From the NCBI RefSeq assembly GCF_947623445.1, contig NC_135244.1, forward strand, positions 248,001 to 312,000: a stretch of 64,000 nt of DNA, given 5' to 3'. Numbering within the stretch: position 1 is the first letter of the stretch; every line of letters starts with the position of its first letter. Under the pieces are notes generated by a model. It ran no database searches, was not told where the DNA came from, and was given only the letters and a program-made list of their open reading frames with translations. A program made the translations under genes and the position numbers. This document shows, piece by piece, positions 1 to 12,368 of the stretch. Source of the DNA: Clavelina lepadiformis. Lineage: Eukaryota > Chordata > Ascidiacea > Aplousobranchia > Clavelinidae.

Positions 1-3000
1 TTAGGCCTTAAGCTACCAGAGTTCGTGCAGCAGTTCCACAGTCTATTGTGGGGCCAACCGTTCAAGTAACCTGCGCCGTAGATGGGCTAAATTCCAGACT
101 TCTGTACTTGCTGACTTAAGGAATTTTCATTGTTAGGTCACTAACCTGGACTATCAATCATTTCATTTTTTGTCAAAAGCGCGATATTGACGAAAAATCA
201 AGCTAGTTGTTACTAAACAGCTAGTTGGAATAAGTAGAGAACCCTATACGGTACCATGTCTACACTTGATTAGCGCATATGTTCAGACCGGACAGGAAAA
301 CAAGCATTTTTTGGCCAGAAACAAGCCTAGGCCATTTGTATAGGCCTATGCCTAGGTACTTGTCTTTATGCTCTGAAGCTTGAAGCTAATTCTTTACGTA
401 TGTAATTGGCTTTTAGACAACCAACTTCGCCTTATTTCTTGAACGATAGGCTAGTGACATGCTTAAGGTGCGTAATTTTGCACTTAATGACTTGAAAAGA
501 ATTTCTGTGTACTTAATTTTTAAATTCAGCATCTAGGCCTAGTTCACCGACTGCCAGTTACCGATTTGGAAATAGCTACTTCAGTAAACGGCTAGTCAGT
601 TACGCAATTGATATTTTCTTACTTCGATAAATGGCAGCCTAAGTTTCAACTTAAAACGACATACTATATTTTCCAACGCGTAAATTAACTTAAAAATAAT
701 CCCCTCTGACCAAAACTCTCGCTTCTCATGATTGAAATATTAATCCTTTTTTAAATTGCAAACTTTCTGGGCATCGAATTGCAAAGATATCACTCAGGTG
801 GGTAACATACAAATTCCTTTACACAGTAAAGAAAAAGGTTGCATAGTTTTTATTTTACAGTGCTTTAAATCCTACGCATTGGTTTCGTTCGACATGCGAT
901 TACATTAAGTGGTCATTAAGTTTAAGTGGGAGTTTGTGCAAATCAGAAAATCATAGAGGTCAACCCAAACAAACACCAAATCTATTCATATAAGCACCAA
1001 ATGAAAAAATTTTATCAAAAAGTTTCCACATATTGCTTGTAATGTGTATAATTTCTAAAAATTAATTATCAAATGGAGATTTGAACAGCAAAATGCTTAC
1101 ATTAATTATTTTCGATAAGTAATGTTCACTCTAGTTTAGCGTACATGGGAAAATAGAACATTTCTTAACGAAATCGATAAAATAATATGTAACATTGTAT
1201 TCGAGGTCACCGTTGTTAGTATTCTTGTTCATTCAAATCTTTCACACAGGTGATATCGATATTTGGCCGATAAATCTATTCGGATTTGGGTTCATATCAG
1301 ACTATACATTACTATGTAATTGCGCACTTCTATTTCATCCCAGCATTTTTGTACCCGCACTTGACATTTTTGATTGTTTGGCGCACGCAAGATCTTGCTG
1401 AAAAAGGTGATACACTGCACTCCAGCTTTACCACAAGTCCAGATTAGAGAGTGTTGCCTAGAGTTTTTCGGTAAGCCCAACTGGAAAGTGAAGCAGTTTT
1501 TGACAACAAATCGTGCGTGCAAGGTTTTGGCGTGATGGCGTGCACTGAAGTTTTAATTTTTTGTTTACTTATTGTAAAATGGCATTCAAACAATCAGCTT
1601 TTCTTTGTTTATTTATTATAAGACGTAAAGATAAAAAAAATTGCCATACACATTGATGAACATCGTTCGTGTAGGTGCCATACTTTCCACTATGGTCGGT
1701 GAGAAGTCACGCGTTTAGAGATTAATATTTTGGCATTATGGTAGGAACTGCTATCTTAAGTCTTTTGTGTAAACTGGTAGTGACACAGGCAGCTTTCTCT
1801 TTGTTTATTTTAAATCGGTTTGAATGTGATGACATTTCGTGTGTGGTTGCCCTTTTCATTATCACTTCAAGTAAAATGAATTAACTGCATAAACCTCAGA
1901 CAAAACTGTCTTCTTGTGTACTGCAAATGATTGTAAAATTATCATATATCGGTTACTAAGAAGCCTAGACCTCAAAGTTGATTGTAAAACGTAATCCCAA
2001 AAACACTGAATGAAATGAAAAAGTATTAGAAAATCTCCAACGATTTTTCACGTTGCACCTTGTATTACTCCAGTAAAACCCAATCGACACAACTGCCGCG
2101 GAAAAGTTTGAAATCAAGTGTCCCTGCAACTGTATTAATTTGTTTTTGCTAATAATGATTTATGTGCTCACATACGAACATTGGACAACCAGCTGTTAAG
2201 GCAAACCTTGAATCTTACTCAAAAATGTGCGTTATTTTATCAGAATGAGTATATGCATGCATAGAAAGATGAGTTAAATTCTAAAATATACTGGAGTCTG
2301 GGATTTGCTAAATTGAAAACGATTTTGATTCATGAGAATTCGAATACACAGATTAGCTCAGTTAAGTAAAAGGACCACTGATGAGCCTGCTTATGTGCAT
2401 CTTATTATGACCTTACAACCACCTAAAGTTTGATTAATTGTACCTGCATCAACAACACGTTGTGCATAAACAACATGAATACAATGTTTAATGAGTCAAG
2501 TTGCTGTAATATGTTCTATCACGGTGGGCAGCACTGAAAAAAGAAGTATCAAGAACGGCCCAAAAACCTGCATAATAATGTGATAAAGCTTAAGCATAAA
2601 GCCATTAAAGTGCTGAGTTAAAACTATGTGATTCGGGGAACAATTATCTTTTATGTTTTTTGCTTGAGTGAGCGGATTAAAGCGGATAAAAATTTTAGCT
2701 TAACAGCTATAATATTTACATCTCGTAAACGATCCCATCAGTGACATCAGAATTGAACCCACATTTGTTTTTGCACCCCTGGCAAAGGTTTAAGTCATCG
2801 GCCCTGAAACCTATCAACCAGTTTCAACGGTTTAAATCGTGAAAGTAGCAAGTTTCTGTCAAATCGATGAAGTGAAAACTATAACGATATGTATAATGTT
2901 GCATTTATAATGTTTTAATGTTATAATGTTTTCATTGCAATAACAGCCAAAAGTTTTTATTCTATTTCCCTAAAAAATGAATTTGGCCAGTTGTCTGTTC

Positions 3001-5796
3001 TGCCTCATTAAAATTTGTAACTTCATCACAAAACTTGCATTCTCAAAATACCCGCACAGTTTTCCGTTGTACTTTAGCATTTTGTGACCAATCAATGCCT
3101 TGATTGTCATTAGACTCACCAGACCATAAGTTGTTGGCATAGAATCTTTGTAAATTGGCAAAATGTAAATATTTCTTTGTGCTATTTTCGTTTTGTTTAT
3201 GCTGGTTGATTTTTTTCAATTATAGGAGTATTATGACCTCATACTCTCAAACACCAACAAGTAAACCACCAAACATTATGCAAAGCAAGTACAAGTCAAC
3301 AAATGTTCTAACATTTCAACAGAAATTGACTATCGCACTCATGTTAAAGACTAAGTATGTGAAGAGTCGAGTACTCCTATCATCAGGGTTAGGGTTAAAA
3401 GTTATATATGGGCATCTACAGCCAAGTTAAACTCCGATTGTGTGAGCAGAAAATTGAAAATTAGCTGCCTAATGATATGGTCCACTTAACTAATTCAATT
3501 TTCGATTAATTTTTGTCGTGTTTTGCTGTTGCCAGTTAATAGTGTAGGTTTTCGCGGTCAGTGGGCAGGCTATTCTGAAACTACCTAAGAAATAAATTGA
3601 TAATATTATTTTTAAAAACTTTATAGGCGTAGGCAAGCAATATATCGACATTTCACAAAGTATTTACTTTCTCTTATAACTACTAGACTAGAAGTTAACA
3701 CAGTTTATATAATTTTTTGAAACACCCAGTAAAATGATTTAATATCCGATTTGTATCAGCTTTGCTTTATGAAGGTGACTGATAAGCCGACGATTCTTGT
3801 CATTTTGCTGAACAAAACAAGTCAACTTACTTATTGCTTGTATAAGATTAACGCGACCATAATTCCCTTGCTGGTTGACCATGCAATAGAACATTTGCAC
3901 TGGTTGCTTAGTTGTCTTCAAAATACGGGATTGGAAGAGAAACCACCTGCTAAGTTTCAATTTCTGTAAATGACATAAATGGTCGATGTTAAAAGTGCCT
4001 ATTAGTCATGCTGAATTTAGCACATCCTTGCAATAAAGTCATTGGGGCAACTAAGCCAAATCTGCTAATGTTTGAATCAAGTTTTTATGATATACAAGGA
4101 ATTGGCATGACACATGCTTTCATATCATGCGACTGTTTTATGATTTTCACAACAAAGTTTAGCAGAGTTAATGAAATCACTTATCATGTGAAAGAAATAA
4201 AGAGAATTATATAATTGGGCAAAGCTCTGGCAATAGAAGGATTATGTGGATTACCTCACTCTACGCCAGGCATGCACAACATACGGCCCGCGAAACCTTT
4301 TCGTGCGGCCCACGAGATATTCCGTGATTTCGCTCATTCAGGCATTTTCTCCACGGTTACAGTTACATAATCAACGAATCCGATGCTTTACCGCCGATAA
4401 GCGTTAAAAACAACTAGATACTGTAGTGCGAGAGGCAACCGTCTCTTGACAGTAACCATCTTCTCAATAATATCTCTTATTCGACGGTTAATCGGTCACA
4501 TTATATAAAGTAGGCTACACGTTAGTTACAACAATGTTAGCACGCGGCCCGCGAAAAATTTTTTTCCCTAAAACGGCCCGTGTACTGTTTTGAGTTGTGC
4601 ATGCCTGCTCTACACACTGTCTAATCTAAATCAGGTTTGATATGTAATATTATGTATGAGTACTGGGATATATATAAAGTTCAATAACCAATCAAGGCAC
4701 TGCAAAGATGAACTTGACAATCATATAAGTTCCTACTTACTCAGTAAATGGACAGTTAAAATGTTTTCCACCTTATTAGTTGCTTTAAAAAATCTCTTTT
4801 ACATTCATTGTTAATCCAAACTTGTTTTCTGTGCCCAGAACATATTACAACTTTTGTGCCTATTTGCAGTTGGGATGATTCATTTAAAGGTCTCTTGAAT
4901 TTCTCCGGCGGTTTCTTTAAATTTACGCTTCTGCAGCTACAGCAGAAAATTATCAGTTAGCTTTTAAAAGTTGCAATCTCTTAAAATTTCTCAGCGATTG
5001 TGAAACTTGAAAATAAAGCCTGTGTGTGAAAGATACAAAGTTGTATAGAAAGAGTGGCGCAATAAAACGTTTCACAGAAGGTTGCTGGAAACCAATTTGT
5101 CTATTTGCAGTCATGGCAAGCGCAACTTGTAGAAAGCAACAAGAGGTATCTGCTTTTTTGAATTAACTACAGGATGGTACAGTTGGATTTTCAGGTTATA
5201 TAACTTTAGATTTCAAATAGAACCAGTAATTTTGTAAACATGTCTGCTTTTAATGGTGCTCGCGATAATATAGTTGTCTTCTCTGTTGAGCTTTCTGTCT
5301 AAGGTTTTCAAAGGAAGCCCCAAGGCAATAATGTGTAGTTGCCAGGTTTATTGAACAAAGAACTTCTATGACTCATACAATGATGTTTCATAGTTGGGAC
5401 ATATCGCCTCACGTTCAACATTCATTATCTTACAAGATGACAAGTCAGTCATTACTTGCGATCATTCCCCCATTAGTCCAACTATGGCCTCTATAATTAG
5501 AGTATTTGTAGCTTGTTAGGTTGTTGTTTGACTAATTTTGTTATATTTTATGTTTTTTAATAATAAAGTAGTGCTTACATGTAAAAACTTGAACTATGAA
5601 ATATTAGCACATTGCGATTAGCTTGTGGTTGCATTTTGACTTGCTTTGTTATCTCAAGCTCTCAGGGCTTGGTCTGTTCTTATGTTGCGATCTGTACAAG
5701 ACAGAGCCTGTCATATTTTTCATTACTTTAGGTTCCGGCAATTAAATTCTCGTGTAAGGTGGGAAATTTTAATTTATATTAAGGAGATAAATTGAA
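1..5796. other. Non-coding region upstream of CSNK1A1
   Basis: No open frame here has domain content or splice structure that I can defend; the longest frames (up to 91 codons) look random. The region is AT-rich. Palindromes of the type TAGGCCTA recur near positions 1-20, 325-350 and 530-545. A TTAGGGTTA-like stretch lies at about 3388-3398, and a short tandem of an AT-rich unit at about 2895-2935. A hAT-type MITE occupies 4267-4607. A polypyrimidine stretch ending in AG at 5731, 66 bp before the CSNK1A1 start codon, may be a 5'UTR cis-splice or spliced-leader acceptor. Confidence 0.5.
4267..4607. mobile_element. hAT-type MITE, 341 bp, with 8-bp target duplication
   Basis: The ends are perfect 14-bp inverted repeats, CAGGCATGCACAAC on the left and its complement on the right, followed inward by GGCCCGCG-rich subterminal sequence on both sides. 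Immediate flanks are ctctacgc (left) and ctctacac (right), an 8-bp target duplication with one mismatch, the signature of hAT transposition. There is no coding capacity inside, so this is a non-autonomous copy moved by a transposase encoded elsewhere. Confidence 0.88.
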
Positions 5797-7178
5797 ATGG
5801 CGAGCAGCAGCAACTCAAAGTCGAGTGAATTCATTGTTGGTGGAAAATATCGACTTGTGAGGAAAATCGGAAGTGGTTCATTTGGTGACATTTATCTTGG
5901 CATAAACATTGCAAATGGGGAAGAAGTTGCCGTAAAACTCGAGTCACAAAAAGCTCGACACCCCCAGCTTTTGTATGAAAGCAAAGTTTATAAAATATTG
6001 CAAGCTGGTGTGGGAATTCCCCACATCAGGTGGTACGGCCAGGAACGTGACTACAATGTTCTTGTCATGGACCTCCTTGGTCCGAGCTTGGAAGATCTTT
6101 TCAACTTTTGCTCTCGACGCTTCACCATGAAAACGGTTCTGATGCTGGCCGACCAGATGATCAGTCGTATTGAGTATGTCCACAACAAAAACTTCATCCA
6201 CAGAGACATTAAACCCGATAACTTCTTGATGGGAATCGGACGTCATTGTAACAAGTTGTTTCTCATCGACTTTGGATTGGCAAAGAAGTATCGTGACAGT
6301 CGCACCCGGCAACACATTCCCTACAGAGAAGACAAAAATCTTACCGGAACCGCTCGATACGCTTCGATTAACGCTCACCTTGGGATAGAGCAGAGTCGGA
6401 GAGATGACATGGAGTCCCTTGGTTACGTGCTCATGTATTTTAATCGGATGTCTTTGCCATGGCAAGGATTAAAAGCTGCAACAAAGAAGCAGAAATACGA
6501 GAGGATAAGTGAAAAGAAAATGTCGACCCCTGTTGAGGTAATCAATATGATTTCTATTTTGTTGACTTTTTAGGTTGTATAGCCGACGAGATTAGAGTCC
6601 AACTTGTGCAATAACGCTTATGTGTGCAGGTCCTCTGCAAGGGCTTTCCTGCTGAATTTGCAATGTATCTTAACTACTGCCGTGGTCTTCGCTTTGAGGA
6701 GGCTCCAGACTACATGTACCTTCGCCAGGTAATGCTCAAGTTACATCGTTGCTGACACAGTTCATTTAACTAAAATTCTTGGAAGGACAAGACGCGTAAC
6801 CTTACGCCAAATTCTTTTGTTTCTTTTGTGCTTTGTAAGCTGTCCGACCATTTAATTTTACTTTGTTGTAGTTTTTCTTTAAACGATGAACTGATTTTAA
6901 ATGTGAGTTTCACATATCAAGTCATGGACCAATCATGTGTTGCAAGTTTGAATGATAAATTTTAAACTTTTGATTTGCAGCTTTTCCGAATTCTATTTCG
7001 GACATTGAACCACCAATATGACTACATCTTTGATTGGACGATGCTGAAACAGAAAGCTGCTGCTGCTGCGACCTCTTCCACTGTGACCCCGACCGGTGCC
7101 ACCAAGCACACAACCCAACATACATCGCACCACCAGCATGCCTCCCACAAAGACCAGCGCAAACCATCTGGTTATTAG
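5797..7178 (+). CDS. CSNK1A1: Casein kinase I alpha
   Basis: Three coding exons: 5797-6537, 6630-6728 and 6981-7178, joined in phase 0 at GT/AG sites, giving 345 residues. This serine/threonine kinase phosphorylates beta-catenin in the Wnt destruction complex and acts on many other targets in cytosol and nucleus. The protein tracks human CK1 alpha almost residue for residue through the kinase domain: glycine loop GSGSFGD at about residues 25-31, ATP-binding Lys47, catalytic HRDIKPDN near 137, and DFG in [12 protein letters not shown]. The C-terminal tail after LKQKAA differs, being rich in Thr, His and Ala and ending in PSGY, where vertebrates have a Gln-rich tail. The start ATG follows an AG acceptor at 5731, and AATAAA lies at 7369-7374. 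The large first exon carries most of the kinase domain. Identity is essentially certain. Confidence 0.97.
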
Positions 7179-10100
7179 GTTGTGAAAACCACTTTCCTAC
7201 AAATATCGTTTACCATAACTTTGAAATTTGGCTAATTGTCTTTTAACAAATTATTATTTGATTGTGTTTTGTCAAGCAGCTTTGTGATGTCGACCAGGCG
7301 TCTATTGGTGCTCATTAAATATTTAAGATCCCCATTACAATAGAAACTAGCTGGAAGAACAACCATAAAATAAAATTATTATGCTCATGTTGATTGCTTA
7401 GAAATCTGGGGACGCACTGGTCAGCAAATTTGAACAAGTGCGCAGGCGCGAAAGTGCCTTCCACTCATTTAATCGTCACAATGCGCCTTCTTCTTGTTTG
7501 CAAGTAACCCTGAAAGCATTGATATCGTCTTTGTGACGTTTTAATGGTAGAGTTCCTTTCATTGTTCGGAAATAATCGTCACGATAAATTAAAAATAATT
7601 AATTGACTGCACAACTTACTATTGATAATAGAGTTATTAGATAGCGATGTGGTTATTATGACGCAGATGTGACGTTGTAAGCTTGGTGATTACTTCTACT
7701 TGTTGTGAATATTTTTGTCTTGTACTTTCTGTGTGTATCGATTTTAAAATGTTTTTTTTCCAAAATAAAATCGCCCGAACAGCGTCAACAGGTGTGTAGA
7801 GAAATAAGAATGTCCCCATTACACCTTCGATCGAATGTTCTCGCGCATTATTTCATCACAATGGCCACTTGTGCGTTTACAATCGTGTCTGTTGCGTCGG
7901 GAAGTGATGACATGTTAATGTGTTGCCTCGTGATGCTGCGAGTTATTTAAGTATACGCCGCCTTATAAGGGGTGACGTGATGGGACGGTTGTGAGGTCAC
8001 AATGGGGCAACGTGCATCCAGCGCCTTGCTGATTTGACCTTATATGACGTCACAAGCTTGTAGCGAATCGGCGTGAAGTTCCGGCCAATACAGACCTGAC
8101 AAGTGATTGTGATGTAACAATGTAATCACACCGAAGTTAGTGTGGCGAGGGGCAGAGGTTCATGAATGGCCAGCTGTTATCAGAGCTGTGTTCACTGAAG
8201 CGTATCAAGTAGCGATCTGTCGTCAGGTTGAGCGTTGGTAGAAATACCATCGTGGCGTTCTATTAATTGTAGAAAGACGCTTCCAATTTAGCCGGTGGAC
8301 TTCTCTCTAAGAATATCGGTGTGTTGTGTTACCATCAAGTTCACCACTTCCCGTCAAATGCGGTTTATTAAGTCATAACATAACCGTGTGATTCATCTGT
8401 GACGTCATAAACCTTTTCTGCAGTAGACGGTAGTAGTTTCCGTAAACATAGCAGAGTTTGGTAGTGGATTGGTGTTAACTAATAATAAGCGGATCTTATT
8501 ACGTAACAGCAATCCGCTACGATGCCCTGACAGGGTTGGTGGATACGTTGGCTGGCTGAGAAATCGGCGTGTGTTGGTCGTTATCACTCACAGTCAACCT
8601 ACGGTGACGGTTTTTGACCATTATGGCGACGCCTCTGTGAGCAAACAAAGGAACTGTTTTCTTTGTGAATGGCGCCGCAAGTGGATTACTTCAACATTGA
8701 GAAAAAATCGGTTTCCGCTGAAACTTGCGTCACTCAGGTTTCGTTGCCACCATCGAGTGGTCAATATCTATGTATAACTTTACCACATGGTGACACTAAA
8801 CGAATAATCAATAATGGTTCAAAGGTCAAAGCACCAGTCCCATTATGTGCCATAGAGGGATGAGTACAAATGAAATGCATTTGGAATTATACCAATATAT
8901 AGATTACATATCTATATATTATAATCGATAGAATAATGATTATTATTTATGAACTTATACTATAATCTTTATATATTTACATGCAGCGATCTCTGGTTGT
9001 GAGATGTCGTGTCTGCGTCAATTAACTCCGCTTGATCTGGCTTCCGTAAAAGCTGCGTGTTCTTCTCTGCCAGCGTTAACAACAGACAAACAGTGGCATA
9101 AAAGTCAAACTAAATCGTTTATTCGAACACGTAAAATATAAGGCTTTCAATTACATTCTGTCGAGCGGTACAGCACAAGTATTTATATAGCACGCCAATA
9201 CCAACTATATCGTATGTAAGGAATGCATTGAGAAGTCCGAAATGGTAATGCTATGTGACGTGACTGTGTGGCACTAAACGCCACATATGTGTAGATTATA
9301 CCAACTATAAAAAGCACTAAGTTGTCAGGATGGCAAGGGCACTAGAGTGACCAACACTAAGATTGGCAGGCCGCAAGTTTTAGGCATTCGGAGGTGGTTT
9401 ATTTAAATTGATTGTGGGCAGCGAAAATTATGGTGTTAAGCTCGTTGTAGTGTGACAAGTCACACAGTGCTGGCAGGAAAGCACAACAGGGCATAAAGTT
9501 ATTTCAACGACATTGTGCGCTGCTTTAAGTTTTAACTGCGCATGATCTGCCATTTATTCGCAACTGTACTGCAGTGTGACTGAGCCAAAGCAAAGAGCTG
9601 CATCGCTAAGATACGACTACTTGGTCAGATATCGTGACGGCTTGACAGTTACACTCGAAATGAACCGAATGCCGCGATAAAAACAAGGGTCAGTGGAGCA
9701 GGCGTCGTACACACTCTATCGCCATACCCATAGACATCACCATAAAAATCTTTGGTTGAAATTCTTATATAACGAAGTCAGTGAGCCATGACAATGTTGA
9801 CATCATAATTCATAATTGACTGTAATTTCAAGCCAGTTGCTGCAGATATGATGGTAGGTGATGATTACAATGCAGCAAAGTTATCGACTTCTTGCTGACT
9901 ACTTATAAGGCGTCGATTCTCAAATTCAAATTTAGGCGACATAATAATTGCATGACTCGTTTGATACAGGACCGGATTAAGAGACAGGAGCGCTTTCTAC
10001 AGAAAATGTGCATTTAAACACGGAGATTTAGCCTACACCAAAATATTAGCCTAGAATCTATTTTTCCGCCGATATTGAATAGATAGCCGGGTTAACGCAG

Positions 10101-10964
10101 CAACGAGGGTGTGTGCTCTGGAGAAAATCTACAATTTATTGAAAATCTATATAATTAGCAAGTTGTGTGTAATTTGGAAACACTTAGCTGTTTTTTCGCC
10201 AATTTTTTTTCGCCAGGTGTTTGTTTGATTTTCCATCATGATTGTCACGCATTTTGGTGGTGTAGTACAAAAACCTGTCCCCCCATTGTGATGTCATAAA
10301 CTAAAATCCAATTATGGTTTTGACTCAAGCAGAATAGGAACTGTAACCTGACTAGCACTTAACGCAGTTGGCCGAGTTGGGATATTACGATATATTATGT
10401 TGGGATATTATGTATTAGTTGGGATATTGAACACTTCCACCTCCATTTCTTTTAAGGCCTGAGATCTCGGCATTACTTTCTAACAAGACAAGTGTTATGG
10501 CTGAGTAAAATGTAGTTGTTTGTTAATTTAAGCTTCTTTAGAGTTATTTGTTTAACTGTTGAGTGTAAGCGTGACCACTTACACAGTTATTATGATGACA
10601 TTATCCACACTTTCCATTTTTATTCTCAATTTTTAATATGTCACTGTTTAATATTCAATATTCTAACTGCACTAGACCTTGTGTTCTGCGGATTCAAACC
10701 CATAATCAGGATGAAATTTTTCACGTTACAATGAGGGGTACAGGTTTTGACACTGCACCGACACACAATGCTGCAATGTGAGGTTACTCTTCATTAACAA
10801 AATGTGCAGCCTGAGATTGAATCATTCACTCTTTAGTTTTTGAGGGTTAAGGGACAGGTATCATGTTCAACAAGGCTGGTTTAAAGCTTAGTTGTTATTG
10901 TATATTTTTTGTAATAAGTAACTTAAAGCCTTAAATATTTTAGGAGATTATCTTTGAGTGTGTT
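7179..10964. other. Intergenic region, no gene recognised
   Basis: After the CSNK1A1 poly(A) signal (7369-7374) I find no frame with recognisable protein content. The stretch 7900-8870 is less AT-rich than its surroundings and contains two TGACGTCA octamers (about 8045 and 8400), so it could be regulatory. Positions 8880-8960 are nearly pure AT. A degenerate 3-copy tandem of a gttgggatatta-like unit lies at about 10376-10430. Confidence 0.4.
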
Positions 10965-11840
10965 ATGATAAATCTGGCAATTGTAAGGTCGTGTTGTGAT
11001 GGTGGTTTATCCCAGGTTTTAATTTTGAGGTCTCATCACACCTTAAGAAGTTTGAAGAAAGGTGGAACCCTTCTCACGAATGAGTTGCCGTCTATAATTG
11101 GGTTTATCTTCACAAAAACATTTGCCACTTATTATGAGATCCTTGGAATACCCAGAGATGCAGCCGCTGACATCATCAAGCAAAGTTATATTGAAAAATG
11201 TAAGAAGTATCATCCTGATAAGCTTGGAGCCGACAACAACGCGGATTTTATTGAAATCAAGGAAGCCTATGAAGTTTTAAAATCAAGCGTGGCTCGTACA
11301 AAATACGACACCTACTTAAAATCTGGTGAATCAACGACATATGACTTCCATGAATGGCGGGAATACAACCAGCCACAAGCAAGACGCGATTATCACAATT
11401 TTCAAAGCGGCCACCACCAGGGGCATATGGGAGTGGATGCAGAGTGGTCGGACTTTCTCACTCCGTACAACTTACTCTGCTTCAGCGTTATTGCCGGTGT
11501 TGTAACCTACATCATTTGGAACGAGATGAGACATGCCAAGTCATTCAACACGAAGCCATTCATGCCACGCTACCACACCCGCCAGACTGGATATTTGGAC
11601 ATTTCTCAAAATACCAGGCACAAGGCAAGCAGCCATGATCGGAGGGCTGAGACTGAGGCAGTCACAAAACCTTCATTTAAGCTAAAAAAATCAAAGAAAA
11701 ATGACGATGTTGATGTTTTTCAAAAAATAAAATTGAAAGGAAATGTGTCGGACAAAGATTTAGAGAAGCTTAAAGTGAAATTCCCAAGAAAGGCTTCTTC
11801 AATGAACACCGACAATTTAAAGACTTGGTCGGATTCTTGA
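10965..11840 (+). CDS. DNAJC4-like J-domain protein, probably mitochondrial membrane
   Basis: A single-exon frame of 291 residues. The J domain spans about residues 54-119 (TYYEILGIP onward) with the essential HPD tripeptide at 83-85, so it should stimulate Hsp70 ATPase activity. The first 50 residues are basic and lack acidic residues apart from D12 and E40, consistent with a mitochondrial presequence. One hydrophobic segment, residues about 169-186 (LLCFSVIAGVVTYIIW), is a likely membrane span, followed by a long basic Lys-rich tail. Human DNAJC4 has the same order: basic N-terminus, TYYELLG J domain, Ser/Gln-rich linker, one membrane span. The tail here is longer than in human (291 versus about 241 residues in total). 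AATAAA at 11925-11930 ends the gene. J-domain identity is certain; the DNAJC4 assignment rests on architecture and is less sure. Confidence 0.85.
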   Translation: MINLAIVRSCCDGGLSQVLILRSHHTLRSLKKGGTLLTNELPSIIGFIFTKTFATYYEILGIPRDAAADIIKQSYIEKCKKYHPDKLGADNNADFIEIKEAYEVLKSSVARTKYDTYLKSGESTTYDFHEWREYNQPQARRDYHNFQSGHHQGHMGVDAEWSDFLTPYNLLCFSVIAGVVTYIIWNEMRHAKSFNTKPFMPRYHTRQTGYLDISQNTRHKASSHDRRAETEAVTKPSFKLKKSKKNDDVDVFQKIKLKGNVSDKDLEKLKVKFPRKASSMNTDNLKTWSDS

Positions 11841-12368
11841 CCCTAGCTACAATTTATATTTTAAGTTTTTTTCATCAATATTTATAGATTCTGTTATTAA
11901 CTTATTAATTATTATGCTCCTTAAAATAAAAAAAATGATTAAATGTTCCGCACTTTCTGAATCAGTTTTTGTGAAGGTATAATGGCAAGAATGAGCTTCA
12001 TAGAGACAACATGTCGCATCCAAGGAGATGTAATTTATCAAAATGGAAGGTATCACTTACGTGAGTAATGCAGTTACATTTTGGGATGTAGAATGATCCT
12101 ACGTGTCTGGTTTAAACGTGGTTGGATGCTAGTTGTGTCACATTACCTCAAACTTGCATTCTGCATGTCTTAAACAACTCGGCTTGCCATGTTACTATGT
12201 TACATGAACCTAGTCACCTCGACTTAAACTTGCTAAAAACAACAGCAGCAAAAATTCTTTTAAAATATCATTAAATTTATTTTTCTTAGAAACAGTTGCT
12301 TGGTTGCCAGAACAAGAATTCGAACCAACGATCAAAATTTAAATAAATCAGGGAGTAAATTTTTCTGT

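Noticed and set aside
3384-3400. Telomere-type repeat
   Set aside because: Fewer than two full TTAGGG units; chance is likely, unlike the longer stretch in the TMEM38 intron.
3155-3430. 91-codon frame beginning with a hydrophobic stretch
   Set aside because: No recognisable family, no splice or poly(A) context, and composition like the surrounding AT-rich DNA.
5944-6465. 173-codon minus-strand frame
   Set aside because: It is the antisense of the CSNK1A1 kinase exon, whose plus-strand reading is unmistakable.
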